Shown here: one piece after another, positions 1 through 7,397 of the stretch
Position numbering within the stretch: the stretch's first letter is position 1
Layout: every line of letters starts with the position of its first letter
Assembly (NCBI GenBank): GCA_001412425.1
Contig: LKUH01000068.1
Span: 1 to 12,177 of the forward strand
Reading direction: 5' to 3'
Source: Candidatus Cloacimonas sp. SDB
GTDB lineage: Bacteria > Cloacimonadota > Cloacimonadia > Cloacimonadales > TCS61
Length of the DNA stretch: 12,177 nt
Made by a program: the position numbers and the translations under genes
Notes under the pieces: generated by a model
Told to the model about the DNA's origin: nothing
Database searches by the model: none
What the model saw: the letters and a program-made list of their open reading frames with translations, nothing else

Positions 1-2
1 CA

Positions 3-809
3 TTTTTTTTCCTAATCCTCATTGGAATACAGATAATTACAATGGCACCAGTTGGAATGATGCAAAATGCTGTCGTTCCACGAGATTCATTCTTCCCAAA
101 TACACCTACTATCAATTATGTTCAAGATAATTTATTACCGGGCCAAAGTGTCCTGGCTACATCGACATATTTGATTTCTGGAACTTTAAACTACTATGAC
201 ATCTCTGACTGGTTTGCACATGGCTACCATCGACCATCAGAAAAAGCGATATTAGACCAGGTTGTTCATGATGCCTGGAAATCGCCTACTTCAGCTATGT
301 ATAACCTGGATCAAATAAATCTGGATTCGGCATATATTGACAAACTCGGTATTCGTTATGTCTTAACATCTGAACAAGTCCCTGATACTATGAATACAAC
401 AAAATGGCAGATCATGTCACTTGAGGAGGGCATCATTGTTCTAGAAAATTTGGATTGTCCACCCGGAGCTTATCTTCTTTCTTCTTCAGATTACATTAAT
501 CCCTCTTCATATGATGATATTAAAATTACTAAATTCACTCCATACTCCCGGGATTTTTTTGTAAACGCTACTCATCAAGGTAAACTTGTTACTACAACAC
601 GAATTTGGCCGGGGTGGGTTGCTTATTGTAATGATCAACCTGTTTCAATCGAGCCTTATATGGGGATGATGCAATCCATAGATGTACCGGAAGGAGAATC
701 TGTTATACAATATACATATGTGCCATTTACATTTTATTGTGGATTGGCAATTTCGATATTTGCATTGATTCTCCTTCTGTTCATCCCAAGAAAATTCCTT
801 GGTTCCTAG
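3..809 (+). CDS. YfhO-like membrane protein of surface glycosylation, C-terminal part (5' end outside window)
   Basis: The frame is open from the window edge (position 3) to TAG at 807-809. An ATG at 42 exists, but the hydrophobic residues encoded before it (FFFLILIGIQIIT) are the end of a membrane helix, so the gene starts upstream. The visible part is a helix end, then about 215 residues of extracytoplasmic domain, a last membrane helix (FYCGLAISIFALILLLF) and a short basic tail. The block with LGIRYVLTSE, then RIWPGWVAYCNDQPV, then IDVPEGESVIQYTYVPFTF resembles the C-terminal domain of YfhO-type membrane proteins, where a Tyr/Trp-Pro-Gly-Trp segment precedes a β-rich domain and a final helix. 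Family members are multi-spanning proteins linked to transfer of sugars from polyprenyl-phosphate donors outside the membrane; that role is inferred here. A generic GT-C glycosyltransferase C-terminus is the alternative. Confidence 0.72.
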   Translation, partial: FFFLILIGIQIITMAPVGMMQNAVVPRDSFFPNTPTINYVQDNLLPGQSVLATSTYLISGTLNYYDISDWFAHGYHRPSEKAILDQVVHDAWKSPTSAMYNLDQINLDSAYIDKLGIRYVLTSEQVPDTMNTTKWQIMSLEEGIIVLENLDCPPGAYLLSSSDYINPSSYDDIKITKFTPYSRDFFVNATHQGKLVTTTRIWPGWVAYCNDQPVSIEPYMGMMQSIDVPEGESVIQYTYVPFTFYCGLAISIFALILLLFIPRKFLGS

Positions 810-846
810 TATGTTATTTAGAATCATATTTGCTTTTAGATGACTG

Positions 847-853
847 TTTTTTT
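847..853 (+). terminator. T-run terminator after the YfhO-like gene
   Basis: Seven consecutive T residues lie 38 bases beyond the stop of the YfhO-like gene and before the left end of the IS1634 remnant. Archaeal RNA polymerase typically terminates at such runs without needing a hairpin. No strong stem-loop precedes it. The call rests on position and composition only. Confidence 0.35.
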
Positions 854-886
854 ATAGCCGACAAGTCAGTTATATCTAGGCAGTGT

Positions 887-900
887 ATCCCACAATTCGC
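887..900 (+). repeat. Left terminal inverted repeat of the IS1634 remnant
   Basis: ATCCCACAATTCGC here pairs with the reverse complement of 1913-1926 (ATCCTACATTTCGC), 12 of 14 bases identical. It lies 69 bases before the transposase ATG, as expected for a left IS end. Confidence 0.65.
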
Positions 901-969
901 ATTAAAAATTGTAAAATTGGAAATTACACGACCACAAGATCTTTGTACCTTGGATTAAAAACCTAAAAC

Positions 970-1923
970 ATGCCCCTGATAGATGGATTTGACGATGAAT
1001 CCATCCTCACCGTAGGACGCCTTGGAATCGTTTCCGGCGCGTATGACACGCTAGGAATTGGGAACGTAATCGATCAAGCCATACCCAAGACCCGTCACCA
1101 TCACCTAACCCATTCAGATACAGTCAAGAGGATGGTTCTCAACGGACTTGGATTCATCGAACGCGACTCTATCTTTTTCCGGAATTCTTCGATGACATAG
1201 CTTTACGGCGTCTAGTTGGTGAAGAAATAACCCGTGATCACCTGAATGACGATGTGTTCGGCAGAACCCTGGACGCGATCGCCGGGTATGGCCCGACAGA
1301 ATCATTCAACGAGATCGTTGCAGAATCCCTCCTTCCAAGTGAATTCGGCTCACACTGTGTTCACATCGACACCATGAATTTCAGTGTCACCGGAGAATAT
1401 GAGCATGACTTTGGTACCGAGGAGATCCAGATTACGTATGGCTATCCCAAAGATGGGAGATGGGATCTCAAGCGGTTCGTTTTAGGAATGGCTGCTAATC
1501 AGCATGGTGTCCCGCTGTTTCTTCAAACCTTCTCAGGAAACGAATCAGAAAAAGAATCCATCAGGACCATAATTCAAGCCCTTACAGAAAAACTTCGTTC
1601 GACCGAAAAGGTCTACAACATTGCTGATGCAGAGTTCTATACATAAGAAACGCTTCAATTATTCGATGGTAGAATTCCGCTTGAGGCAAGCTCTCGAACG
1701 CACCGGTGAAACAGTTATCAGCCAGACGAAGAAGCAGACTCGGCGGCCAACTTTGAAATGGGTCTTTTTCCTGTTTCGGAGGGTGAGGGAATATTTTATT
1801 GTTGTGGATGGGAGAAGGATAGCAAAAATGTCCAATTTATCTCAGGATTTGATGAAAATACTTGGATTACTGGGACCTGCATTCGAAAAATACTATTTCG
1901 TGAGGTCGACCCGCGAAATGTAG
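970..1923 (+). pseudogene. IS1634-family transposase, frameshifted and internally deleted
   Basis: The start at 970 opens a block (DGFDDESILTVGRLGIVSG, then AVKRM-like VKRMVLNGLGF) typical of the DUF4277 N-terminus of IS1634 transposases. One T is missing from the T-run at 1174-1178: adding it back restores FPEFFDDIALRRLVGEEI and joins the next frame, which runs to 1646. That frame holds the first catalytic Asp context HIDTMNFSV and the second, NIADAEFYT. TAA at 1644-1646 is an in-frame nonsense codon, since homology continues through ETLQLFDGRIPL. Around 1680 the sequence jumps to the family's C-terminal block, RPTLKWVFFLF through ILGLLGPAFEKYYF, in another frame. The segment carrying the third catalytic Glu is therefore deleted and the gene cannot be active. 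Confidence 0.85.
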
Positions 1924-1926
1924 GAT
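1913..1926 (-). repeat. Right terminal inverted repeat of the IS1634 remnant
   Basis: This is the inverted partner of 887-900. It overlaps the last codons of the transposase frame, whose stop TAG is at 1921-1923. A transposase ending inside or next to the right repeat is common in compact insertion sequences, which supports placing the element's end here. Confidence 0.65.
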
Positions 1927-2033
1927 CAAATGTAAAAGAGCGGATAGAATGCCCTGATTCATTCATTCAATAGAGCAAGAAAGTATAACCGGGAAATACT
2001 AAGCCTTATGGTGAATCCTGGTGGACAGAATTT

Positions 2034-2939
2034 TTATTGACGAATCGCAGATAATGCAAATGCTGGTCCGTTAGGATGCTGTGGGTCATCAAAACCCACT
2101 CGAATGTCATCAAATCCGAAATAATCACAACAAGCTATGATATCATCACGGGTCATCCAGTTGCTGAACACATCGTTACCTCCACAAAAGCCCATCCAAT
2201 TTAAAGCCTTATCATATTCATATCTATATAATTTATGTTGAAAACCACAGTAACTGAATGGTATACAATCCCCGAATTTATTATCGGGTATTAATGAACT
2301 ATGAGAAATAATCACTTGATCGTAGTAATGAGTCCAGATGAACATCTTATCAGTAACCTTGGACAACAAAGCAATTAATTCTACAGGATTCTTCATGTGA
2401 TATAGTACACCCGAGGCGATAACAACGTCAAATTTATTGTTGGTGTTTTTCAAGTACTCAACAAAATCACCACACATGAAATGCGCTCGTTTTAGCCCCA
2501 GTATCTCCTTGACAACCAAGCACTTCAGATATGCACGGGTATTCGATTCGATCGAGAGAATTGATGCTGCATCTAAACACTCGAGCATGTAAGTGTGTCC
2601 GCCCTCAAGCGGGCCGAGTTCCAATATAGTTTTACCATTCACTCCTCCAAATTGCAAAACGGCCCATGGAATGCGTGGATCTTCAAAGAGCTGACTAGAT
2701 CCCGCCTCTAAATAGTCATAAGGTTTGGGAAATTTTGAAGCCCATTCTCCCTTAAAGATGTCAAGCGCGTTTTGAGGATTTGGTACTGACTTTACATAAT
2801 GATCAAGGACACAAATTTGAGTATTATTTTGATTGATCATATGTGCAATTTTAGGGTTCAATTCGTTAACATTATCACTTATACCAGGATTTACTGGCGA
2901 TCTTAGCTGAACATTTATAGATCTCAATAGTCTTTTCAT
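2034..2939 (-). CDS. Class I SAM-dependent methyltransferase
   Basis: This 301-residue cytoplasmic protein has a Rossmann-type SAM-binding core. Motif I is TILELGPLEGGHT (about residues 104-116), the acidic ribose-binding Glu follows strand 2 in SIESN (about 131), CGDF is at about 156-159, and motif IV/V is DVVIASGVLYHMKNPVELI (about 171-189), a form common in CmoB/DUF1698-like and sugar-modifying methyltransferases. No signal peptide or membrane segment is visible. The substrate cannot be read from sequence; the setting next to a flippase suggests a surface-glycan sugar or a nucleotide- or lipid-linked intermediate. The ATG at 2937-2939 is favoured because AGAGGA (2947-2952 on this strand) sits seven bases before it. 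It lies between two dead insertion sequences and was probably once cotranscribed with the flippase upstream. Confidence 0.85.
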   Translation of the reverse strand: MKRLLRSINVQLRSPVNPGISDNVNELNPKIAHMINQNNTQICVLDHYVKSVPNPQNALDIFKGEWASKFPKPYDYLEAGSSQLFEDPRIPWAVLQFGGVNGKTILELGPLEGGHTYMLECLDAASILSIESNTRAYLKCLVVKEILGLKRAHFMCGDFVEYLKNTNNKFDVVIASGVLYHMKNPVELIALLSKVTDKMFIWTHYYDQVIISHSSLIPDNKFGDCIPFSYCGFQHKLYRYEYDKALNWMGFCGGNDVFSNWMTRDDIIACCDYFGFDDIRVGFDDPQHPNGPAFALSAIRQ

Positions 2940-2946
2940 AAACCAT

Positions 2947-2978
2947 TCCTCTGGGAAGGCTAACCGATCTTTTATATG
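2947..2978 (-). promoter_or_regulatory. TATA-like element and ribosome binding site of the methyltransferase
   Basis: On the minus strand, CATATAAAAG (2969-2978) resembles an archaeal TATA box, and AGAGGA (2947-2952) is a Shine-Dalgarno match seven bases from the ATG. The TATA lies within the presumed left end of the IS256 remnant, whereas the binding site lies outside it. With the usual spacing of about 25 bases, transcription would start very near the Shine-Dalgarno sequence, so the promoter assignment is tentative while the ribosome binding site is good. Confidence 0.4.
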
Positions 2979-4185
2979 TGTTGATTTGTTCTGTAACAGC
3001 TTAATTCGGGAGAAACAAAGCTATGAATCTGTTAGCGTTCATCAGAAATTACCTTACCGATACTGAAGAGGGCATGCAGAATGTCATCAACTGGTTTTTA
3101 AACGATCTGATGCAGAGAGAAGCGGATAAACTGGCCGGTGCTGGGAAGTATGAGAGGATATGATCGAGACGCACCTATTGGAACGAGACCAAGTCAAGAT
3201 CTCTGAAGACGCGATATGGTTCATTATAACTCGATAAGCCGTTATTAAGAGATATTCCGTTTAAGACCCAGGTATTTGTACGCTATTCGCGAGTGGAAAA
3301 AGCACTCGAAAATGCAATTATCGAGTCGTACCTCCAGGGAGTATCCACAAGAATGTTTCAGAATGTGATTTCACACTTGGAGTGGATAAGATCTCACCCT
3401 TGTATGTATCGAGTATCGCCAAAGAACGTGATTCAAAGGTCATGGAGTTTCTTTCACGCCCCATTGATACATATATCGCCTATATCTTCTTTGAAGCCTC
3501 GTATTTCAAGGTTAGAGAGGGCATCAGGTATTCCAACAAGGCATTACTCATCGTTGCTGGTATTCGGAGTGACGGGATCCGTGAGATCCTTGGAGCCGGG
3601 ATTGCAGATTGTGAAAATGAACTCACCTGGGAAGACCTGAAAGATCACGGATTGAGATGTGTTGATCTTATCGTATCAGACGGCCACAAAGGCATCCGGG
3701 CCGCCATTGAACGTTAATTTCATGGTTGAAGGGCAAATGTGCTAGGTAGACTTTATCCGGGCAGTACTGAAGAAGATACCAAGGAAGGATCAAAAGCGAA
3801 TTGTAGCGATTTTGAAGGACTCTTTGGGTGATCCTCGCAGACTTCAGGAATGTATACTCGAACTCGAATCTCGTGGATTTTCTCGTGCTGTTGATACGGT
3901 TGAACGGTTCCAGTTTGACGTATTGAATTATCGCAGCTTTCCTTCAGAGCATTGGAGAAGGATTCGCACCACTAATCTGATCGAACGTGTCAACAAGGAA
4001 TTAAAACCCATATATCGCTCTATTGGAGCATTTCCAAATGATGCATCGCTCTTGAGAATAGCTGGGGCTATCCTCATGGATATAAACCAGGAGTGGATCA
4101 CAAGTAGACGATATTTATCTGATGTTAGCGAGATACCTTCTGCGGATACAGGTACGGAAATTACAGCTTAATTAGGACGGTACCC
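2958..4185 (+). mobile_element. Decayed IS256-family (mutator-type) insertion sequence
   Basis: A broken IS256-type transposase (3023-4171) fills this stretch. The left end beginning GGCTAACCGATCT (2958-2970) and the reverse complement of the right end (GGGTACCGTCCT, 4174-4185) can be aligned with small gaps, so they may be decayed terminal repeats. The ends are inferred and may be off by several bases. No 8-9 bp target duplication is recognisable, which fits an old insertion. The element sits between two minus-strand surface-glycan genes. Confidence 0.65.
3023..4171 (+). pseudogene. IS256-family transposase, multiply disrupted
   Basis: The coding remnant starts at ATG 3023 (EEGMQNVINWFLNDLMQREA, then AGKYER), a typical IS256 N-terminus. 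It is interrupted by TGA 3161-3163 and TAA 3227-3229. The same frame continues through LRDIPFKTQVFVRYSRVEKAL and YLQGVSTR. One G is missing at 3379-3380, shifting to the frame that encodes SPLYVSSIAKERDSK, YIFFEASYFKVREG and VDLIVSDGHKGIRAA. TAA 3715-3717, another frame change, and TAG 3743-3745 follow. The C-terminal part, FPSEHWRRIRTTNLIERVNKE (3945 onward), keeps the third catalytic Glu. The first catalytic Asp, in the family's D-A-x-Y-x-K-x-R motif, is Glu here. Inactive. Confidence 0.88.
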
Positions 4186-4194
4186 ACAAAGGAG

Positions 4195-5637
4195 TTATTT
4201 TAGGTGCAGTCCCCCTCCGACAAGCCTTTTCATCCGATTGATATCCCTTTTCTGTATCTCGCCCAACAGATAGAGTGCTAAGAAGTAGCCAACGCCAGCA
4301 ACTACGTATGCTGCTAACAATCCCAGACCATGGATGGGGAAGCTGTAGAGTGCTACGAAGATCAGAAGCGAAATAGCTAGTATTTTTACTATTGATATAG
4401 CGGGCATAAGGACTCTATATCTCCAATAGACGTATGCTGCCGCTATCCCGAGTCCTAGGAAACAGGATAGGGTTGTTGCACCAGCCGCCCCGACCATCCC
4501 GAAGGCAGGAACCATTAGCCAGCACAGAGCATAGTCTACCGCCAGCACGCCAACTCCCATGGCCATGGCAACTCTTGGGCTGCCGACTGCGCTGATGATG
4601 GTAGTGAGCAGGGCGAATAAACCGAAGAGGCAGATGCCAATAATCAGGAAAGCAAGTGGTTTACCTGCTGGCTGGTAAACATCAGAGTAGATCAGGGTAA
4701 CAACTGCCGTTGATGTTGCCGCCACCATGGCGGTTCCGGGGAGAATAAAGAGAAGGGCATACCGGAGGGATTCTGAGATATAATTTTGCACCCGTTCGTG
4801 TTCATGCATAGAAGCAGAAACTGCAGGGAAGATGGCGCCGGTGACGGCGGCCATCAAGAAGTAGGGGATCTTTGCTATCTGAGCCGATGCGGAGTAATAT
4901 CCGGTAAGAACATTGTCAACTAAGACTCCTTTGACAAAGAAGAGATCCATGTTCAGAATCAGATTGATTGTAGCAGAGAGGACTATGATCGGGGCTGCAA
5001 AGCAGAGGAGTTTTCGTATTGGAAAACGCTCTGATTTTAAAATAGTATGTCCTCCTACGAGGAAGATTCCGATAATTAAGGGGATAATTGGCGAGAGGGC
5101 GAACCCGATGATTGCACCGGTGACTGAGAAGCCAAGGAAAACCAATAAAAAGATTAATGTGGGTTTTATTATGTAATACAATCCTGAAAGAATCGACTGA
5201 GTTTTATAATCCTGTATTCCGTTGAAATAAGCGAAAATAACAGTTCTAGGCCCGGTTACTAAAATCATTATAGCAATGATTGGAATATAAAACCTTAGAG
5301 ATGGCTCCTGCAACATAGCTGCGATTCCATTTGCACCTATAATAACAGCTGCTGACAGAAGAAGGCTAAATAAAAAAGAAATTTTAAGAGAGGAATGTAG
5401 AACACTTTTTGATTGTATTGGATTTTCAGAAATATATTTTGAAGTTGCCTGTGGAAGCCCGGCGGTGAGAAAGAGATTTATTGCAGTTGCTATAGATATC
5501 ACAACTGAATAGACGCCGTAGGAAGCTGGACCGAGTGTTCTTCCAAGACCGATGTGTATTACATACCCTGAAAGAAGGAAAATAATCTGGGCGATTAGGA
5601 GTTGGGTGGTTCCTCGAATAACGCTCTGACGTTGCAT
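4195..5637 (-). CDS. Wzx-like oligosaccharide flippase (MOP superfamily)
   Basis: This 480-residue integral membrane protein has hydrophobic segments along its whole length, about 12-14 helices, and the usual length for polysaccharide transporters of the MOP superfamily. The N-terminal signature GRTLGPASYGVYSVVISI (about 32-49) followed by AGLPQATSKYISE (about 59-71) is characteristic of the PF01943/PF13440 group. The expected role is moving polyprenyl-linked oligosaccharide from the cytoplasmic to the outer face of the membrane. The ATG at 5635-5637 is preceded on the minus strand by an AGGGAT sequence about ten bases away. It is transcribed away from the FrhB-like gene and towards the methyltransferase, with the IS256 remnant beginning about ten bases past its stop codon. 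Substrate specificity cannot be judged. Confidence 0.9.
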   Translation of the reverse strand: MQRQSVIRGTTQLLIAQIIFLLSGYVIHIGLGRTLGPASYGVYSVVISIATAINLFLTAGLPQATSKYISENPIQSKSVLHSSLKISFLFSLLLSAAVIIGANGIAAMLQEPSLRFYIPIIAIMILVTGPRTVIFAYFNGIQDYKTQSILSGLYYIIKPTLIFLLVFLGFSVTGAIIGFALSPIIPLIIGIFLVGGHTILKSERFPIRKLLCFAAPIIVLSATINLILNMDLFFVKGVLVDNVLTGYYSASAQIAKIPYFLMAAVTGAIFPAVSASMHEHERVQNYISESLRYALLFILPGTAMVAATSTAVVTLIYSDVYQPAGKPLAFLIIGICLFGLFALLTTIISAVGSPRVAMAMGVGVLAVDYALCWLMVPAFGMVGAAGATTLSCFLGLGIAAAYVYWRYRVLMPAISIVKILAISLLIFVALYSFPIHGLGLLAAYVVAGVGYFLALYLLGEIQKRDINRMKRLVGGGLHLK

Positions 5638-5740
5638 TCTAAATTGATCCCTTGTTATTGTTTAAATGCGAAATATAATAGGTATTACCAATTGAATGGA
5701 TGTTTGAGAGCAAGATCTTTTCCTTGCTTATGTTTAGGTG

Positions 5741-5750
5741 ATATATAAAC
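5741..5750 (-). promoter_or_regulatory. Archaeal TATA box, probably of the flippase
   Basis: On the minus strand this reads GTTTATATAT, a near-consensus archaeal TTTATATA box. Transcription would begin around 5715-5720, giving a leader of roughly 80 bases before the flippase ATG. The palindromic TATATA core could also serve the plus strand, with a longer leader for the FrhB-like gene. Confidence 0.4.
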
Positions 5751-5817
5751 TGTGTTAAATCCTAAATAATCAAAATCATATACTCCACATAGCTTATTTA
5801 ATTGGCATAGCGATTTC

Positions 5818-5838
5818 ATTATCGCCATCCACGATAAT
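5818..5838. promoter_or_regulatory. Perfect 7-bp dyad in the divergent control region
   Basis: ATTATCG (5818-5824) and CGATAAT (5832-5838) form a perfect inverted repeat separated by seven bases, in the 270-bp gap between the divergent flippase and FrhB-like genes. It lies 69 bases before the FrhB-like ATG. It could be an operator for a dimeric regulator or a short RNA hairpin. No factor can be named. The rest of the gap (5638-5907) holds the TATA-like box and no gene that I can support. Confidence 0.35.
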
Positions 5839-5907
5839 CATGATAACAATATCTCAAAAGAGGATTCACTCCTACTTTCTTGAGGCATCTCATAGGAAGA
5901 CTCATTC

Positions 5908-7266
5908 ATGGCAACTGTAATCGAGATCGTCGTACAAAATGATCTTTGCATTGGCTGCGGACTATGTGCGGCCCTTTGCCCACAGGGCATCCTTACCATG
6001 CAGTGGAACCGCTTTGGAGAGTATAATCCAGTAGAAATTTCGCCCTGTATCAGAGAGTGCGGGCTTTGCCTGAAGGTTTGTCCTTTCGCAGATTCCGAAG
6101 AGAACGAGGATACGATTGGAAAACAGTTCTATGGAGAGATCCCTGGAATCCGACACCGTCTAGAAACCGGCTATTATCTCGCTTCCTATGTAGGTTACTC
6201 AGAGGAACACCGATTGAGCAGTGCCTCGGGGGGGATCGCGACTTGGCTTCTCGAAGCGCTGCTTCGCGAGGGCGTCGTCGACCACATCATATGTGTGGCC
6301 CCCACCGGTGATCCGGAGAGGCTTTTTTCCTTTCAGATTTTTAATACCCCTGATGAACTGCGTACTGGGGCCGGTTCGGCCTACTATCCTGTGGAGTTGT
6401 CTGGGGTAATCAGGCAGGTCCTCGAAACGCCCGGGCGTTATGCCGTCACCGGTCTCCCCTGTTTTATAAAGGCGATTCGGCTTGCCCAACAGAGGAACAA
6501 GAAACTCAGGGAGCGAGTTGTCATCACCGTTGGCCTCGTATGCGGGCAGCTGAAGAGCAAGCACTTTACTGAATACATCGCCGCCATCGCTGGAGTGAAT
6601 GAGGAGGGGTTTAGAGTGCTTTATCGAGGGAAGAGCCTAGACCGCTCGGCGAAGGATTATCACTATAAATTCACGACGAAAGACGGTGTGGAGAAGAGGA
6701 TTTTCTGGAACGAAGGGATTGCTAAGGCTTGGATGAACCGATGGTTCACTCTTGGGGCTTGTAACTATTGCGATGATGTATTTGCCGAATGTGCGGATGT
6801 TACTTGCATGGACGCTTGGCTGCCGGAGTATATATTGGACAGTCGTGGGACGAGCCTTATGTTGGTTCGCTCGCCCAAAGTGAACGAGGTTATCGAGCGC
6901 GGCCAAGAGATCTCTCTCGACCTATTCCCGATAAAGTGGGTTGTGCAGAGCCAAGGTGGTGTAATTACACAAAAACGGCAACATCTGGCGTTCCGACTGT
7001 ATCGCAACCGGAAGATTAATTTAGATAAGCGAGTAGTACCAGCCAGGTCGAGAAATCCCTTCCTACGGCAGGAGGTAGTCCTCAAGGAGCGAATGAGGAT
7101 TACGAGTCGCGATTTGTGGAGTGCTGGGGAGACAGATGATGAACATCTCCATGGGGCAATGGAATCAGATCTAAAACGATTGGCGCCTGGGAGGCTGTTA
7201 TCAATGATTATTAAATTTTTGGTTAGAACACTTTGGTATATTCAGAGGAAGGTCAATTTAGGATGA
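5908..7266 (+). CDS. FrhB-like iron-sulfur protein (coenzyme F420 hydrogenase/dehydrogenase beta subunit family)
   Basis: The N-terminus carries two ferredoxin-type 4Fe-4S motifs: C14-x2-C17-x2-C20-x3-C24-P and C47-x3-C51-x2-C54-x3-C58-P. The family body follows, with SSASGGIATWLLEALL (about 104-119), a TGLPCFIKAIR segment (about 181-191), VCGQLKSKHF (about 211-220) and C285-x2-C288 leading to C295 and C300, near the position where FrhB relatives bind a further cluster and FAD. Known members pass electrons between F420 or flavin and iron-sulfur centres. Polysaccharide-cluster paralogues like this one have no settled reaction. The protein is cytoplasmic and 452 residues long, with no hydrogenase partner nearby, so it is not a true hydrogenase subunit. 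ATG 5908 follows AGGAAGA with suitable spacing. A pyruvyl transferase follows 131 bases downstream, a recurrent pairing. The gene is noticeably richer in G+C than that neighbour. Confidence 0.87.
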   Translation: MATVIEIVVQNDLCIGCGLCAALCPQGILTMQWNRFGEYNPVEISPCIRECGLCLKVCPFADSEENEDTIGKQFYGEIPGIRHRLETGYYLASYVGYSEEHRLSSASGGIATWLLEALLREGVVDHIICVAPTGDPERLFSFQIFNTPDELRTGAGSAYYPVELSGVIRQVLETPGRYAVTGLPCFIKAIRLAQQRNKKLRERVVITVGLVCGQLKSKHFTEYIAAIAGVNEEGFRVLYRGKSLDRSAKDYHYKFTTKDGVEKRIFWNEGIAKAWMNRWFTLGACNYCDDVFAECADVTCMDAWLPEYILDSRGTSLMLVRSPKVNEVIERGQEISLDLFPIKWVVQSQGGVITQKRQHLAFRLYRNRKINLDKRVVPARSRNPFLRQEVVLKERMRITSRDLWSAGETDDEHLHGAMESDLKRLAPGRLLSMIIKFLVRTLWYIQRKVNLG

Positions 7267-7397
7267 TATGACGCCCTGCGAAATATAGGAGAAACTTATT
7301 AATTTTACTGCCACGAACGCTGATAACGCAGGACAATCGGTTTCAGTACATTGTGGCAAATCTATTGCATAGAAGACGAAAGAAGTAGACAATAACT

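Larger units (their letters stand above)
887..1926 (+). mobile_element. Decayed IS1634-family insertion sequence (IS4 superfamily)
   Basis: The element is bounded by degenerate terminal inverted repeats at 887-900 and 1913-1926 that match at 12 of 14 positions. Between them lies a broken transposase with IS1634-type N- and C-terminal blocks. At about 1.04 kb the element is much shorter than an intact member, whose transposase is around 500-600 residues, because the centre of the transposase gene is missing. No convincing target-site duplication is visible in the bases just outside the repeats. Exact outer ends are uncertain by a few bases. Confidence 0.75.

Noticed and set aside
1710..1973. 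An open plus-strand frame here encodes a protein-like stretch with two adjacent cysteines (CCGWEKD).
   Set aside because: It overlaps the clear IS1634 C-terminal block in another frame and runs past the element's right repeat; it is a shadow of the transposase, without a start signal or a recognised family.
2958..4185. A target-site duplication for the IS256 remnant.
   Set aside because: The flanks (CTCTGGGAA on the left, ACAAAGGAG on the right) do not match as direct repeats for any plausible choice of ends.
4913..5176. An 87-residue plus-strand frame rich in Lys and Arg.
   Set aside because: It is antisense to the flippase coding sequence, has no ribosome binding site and its composition is that expected for the complement of membrane-helix codons.
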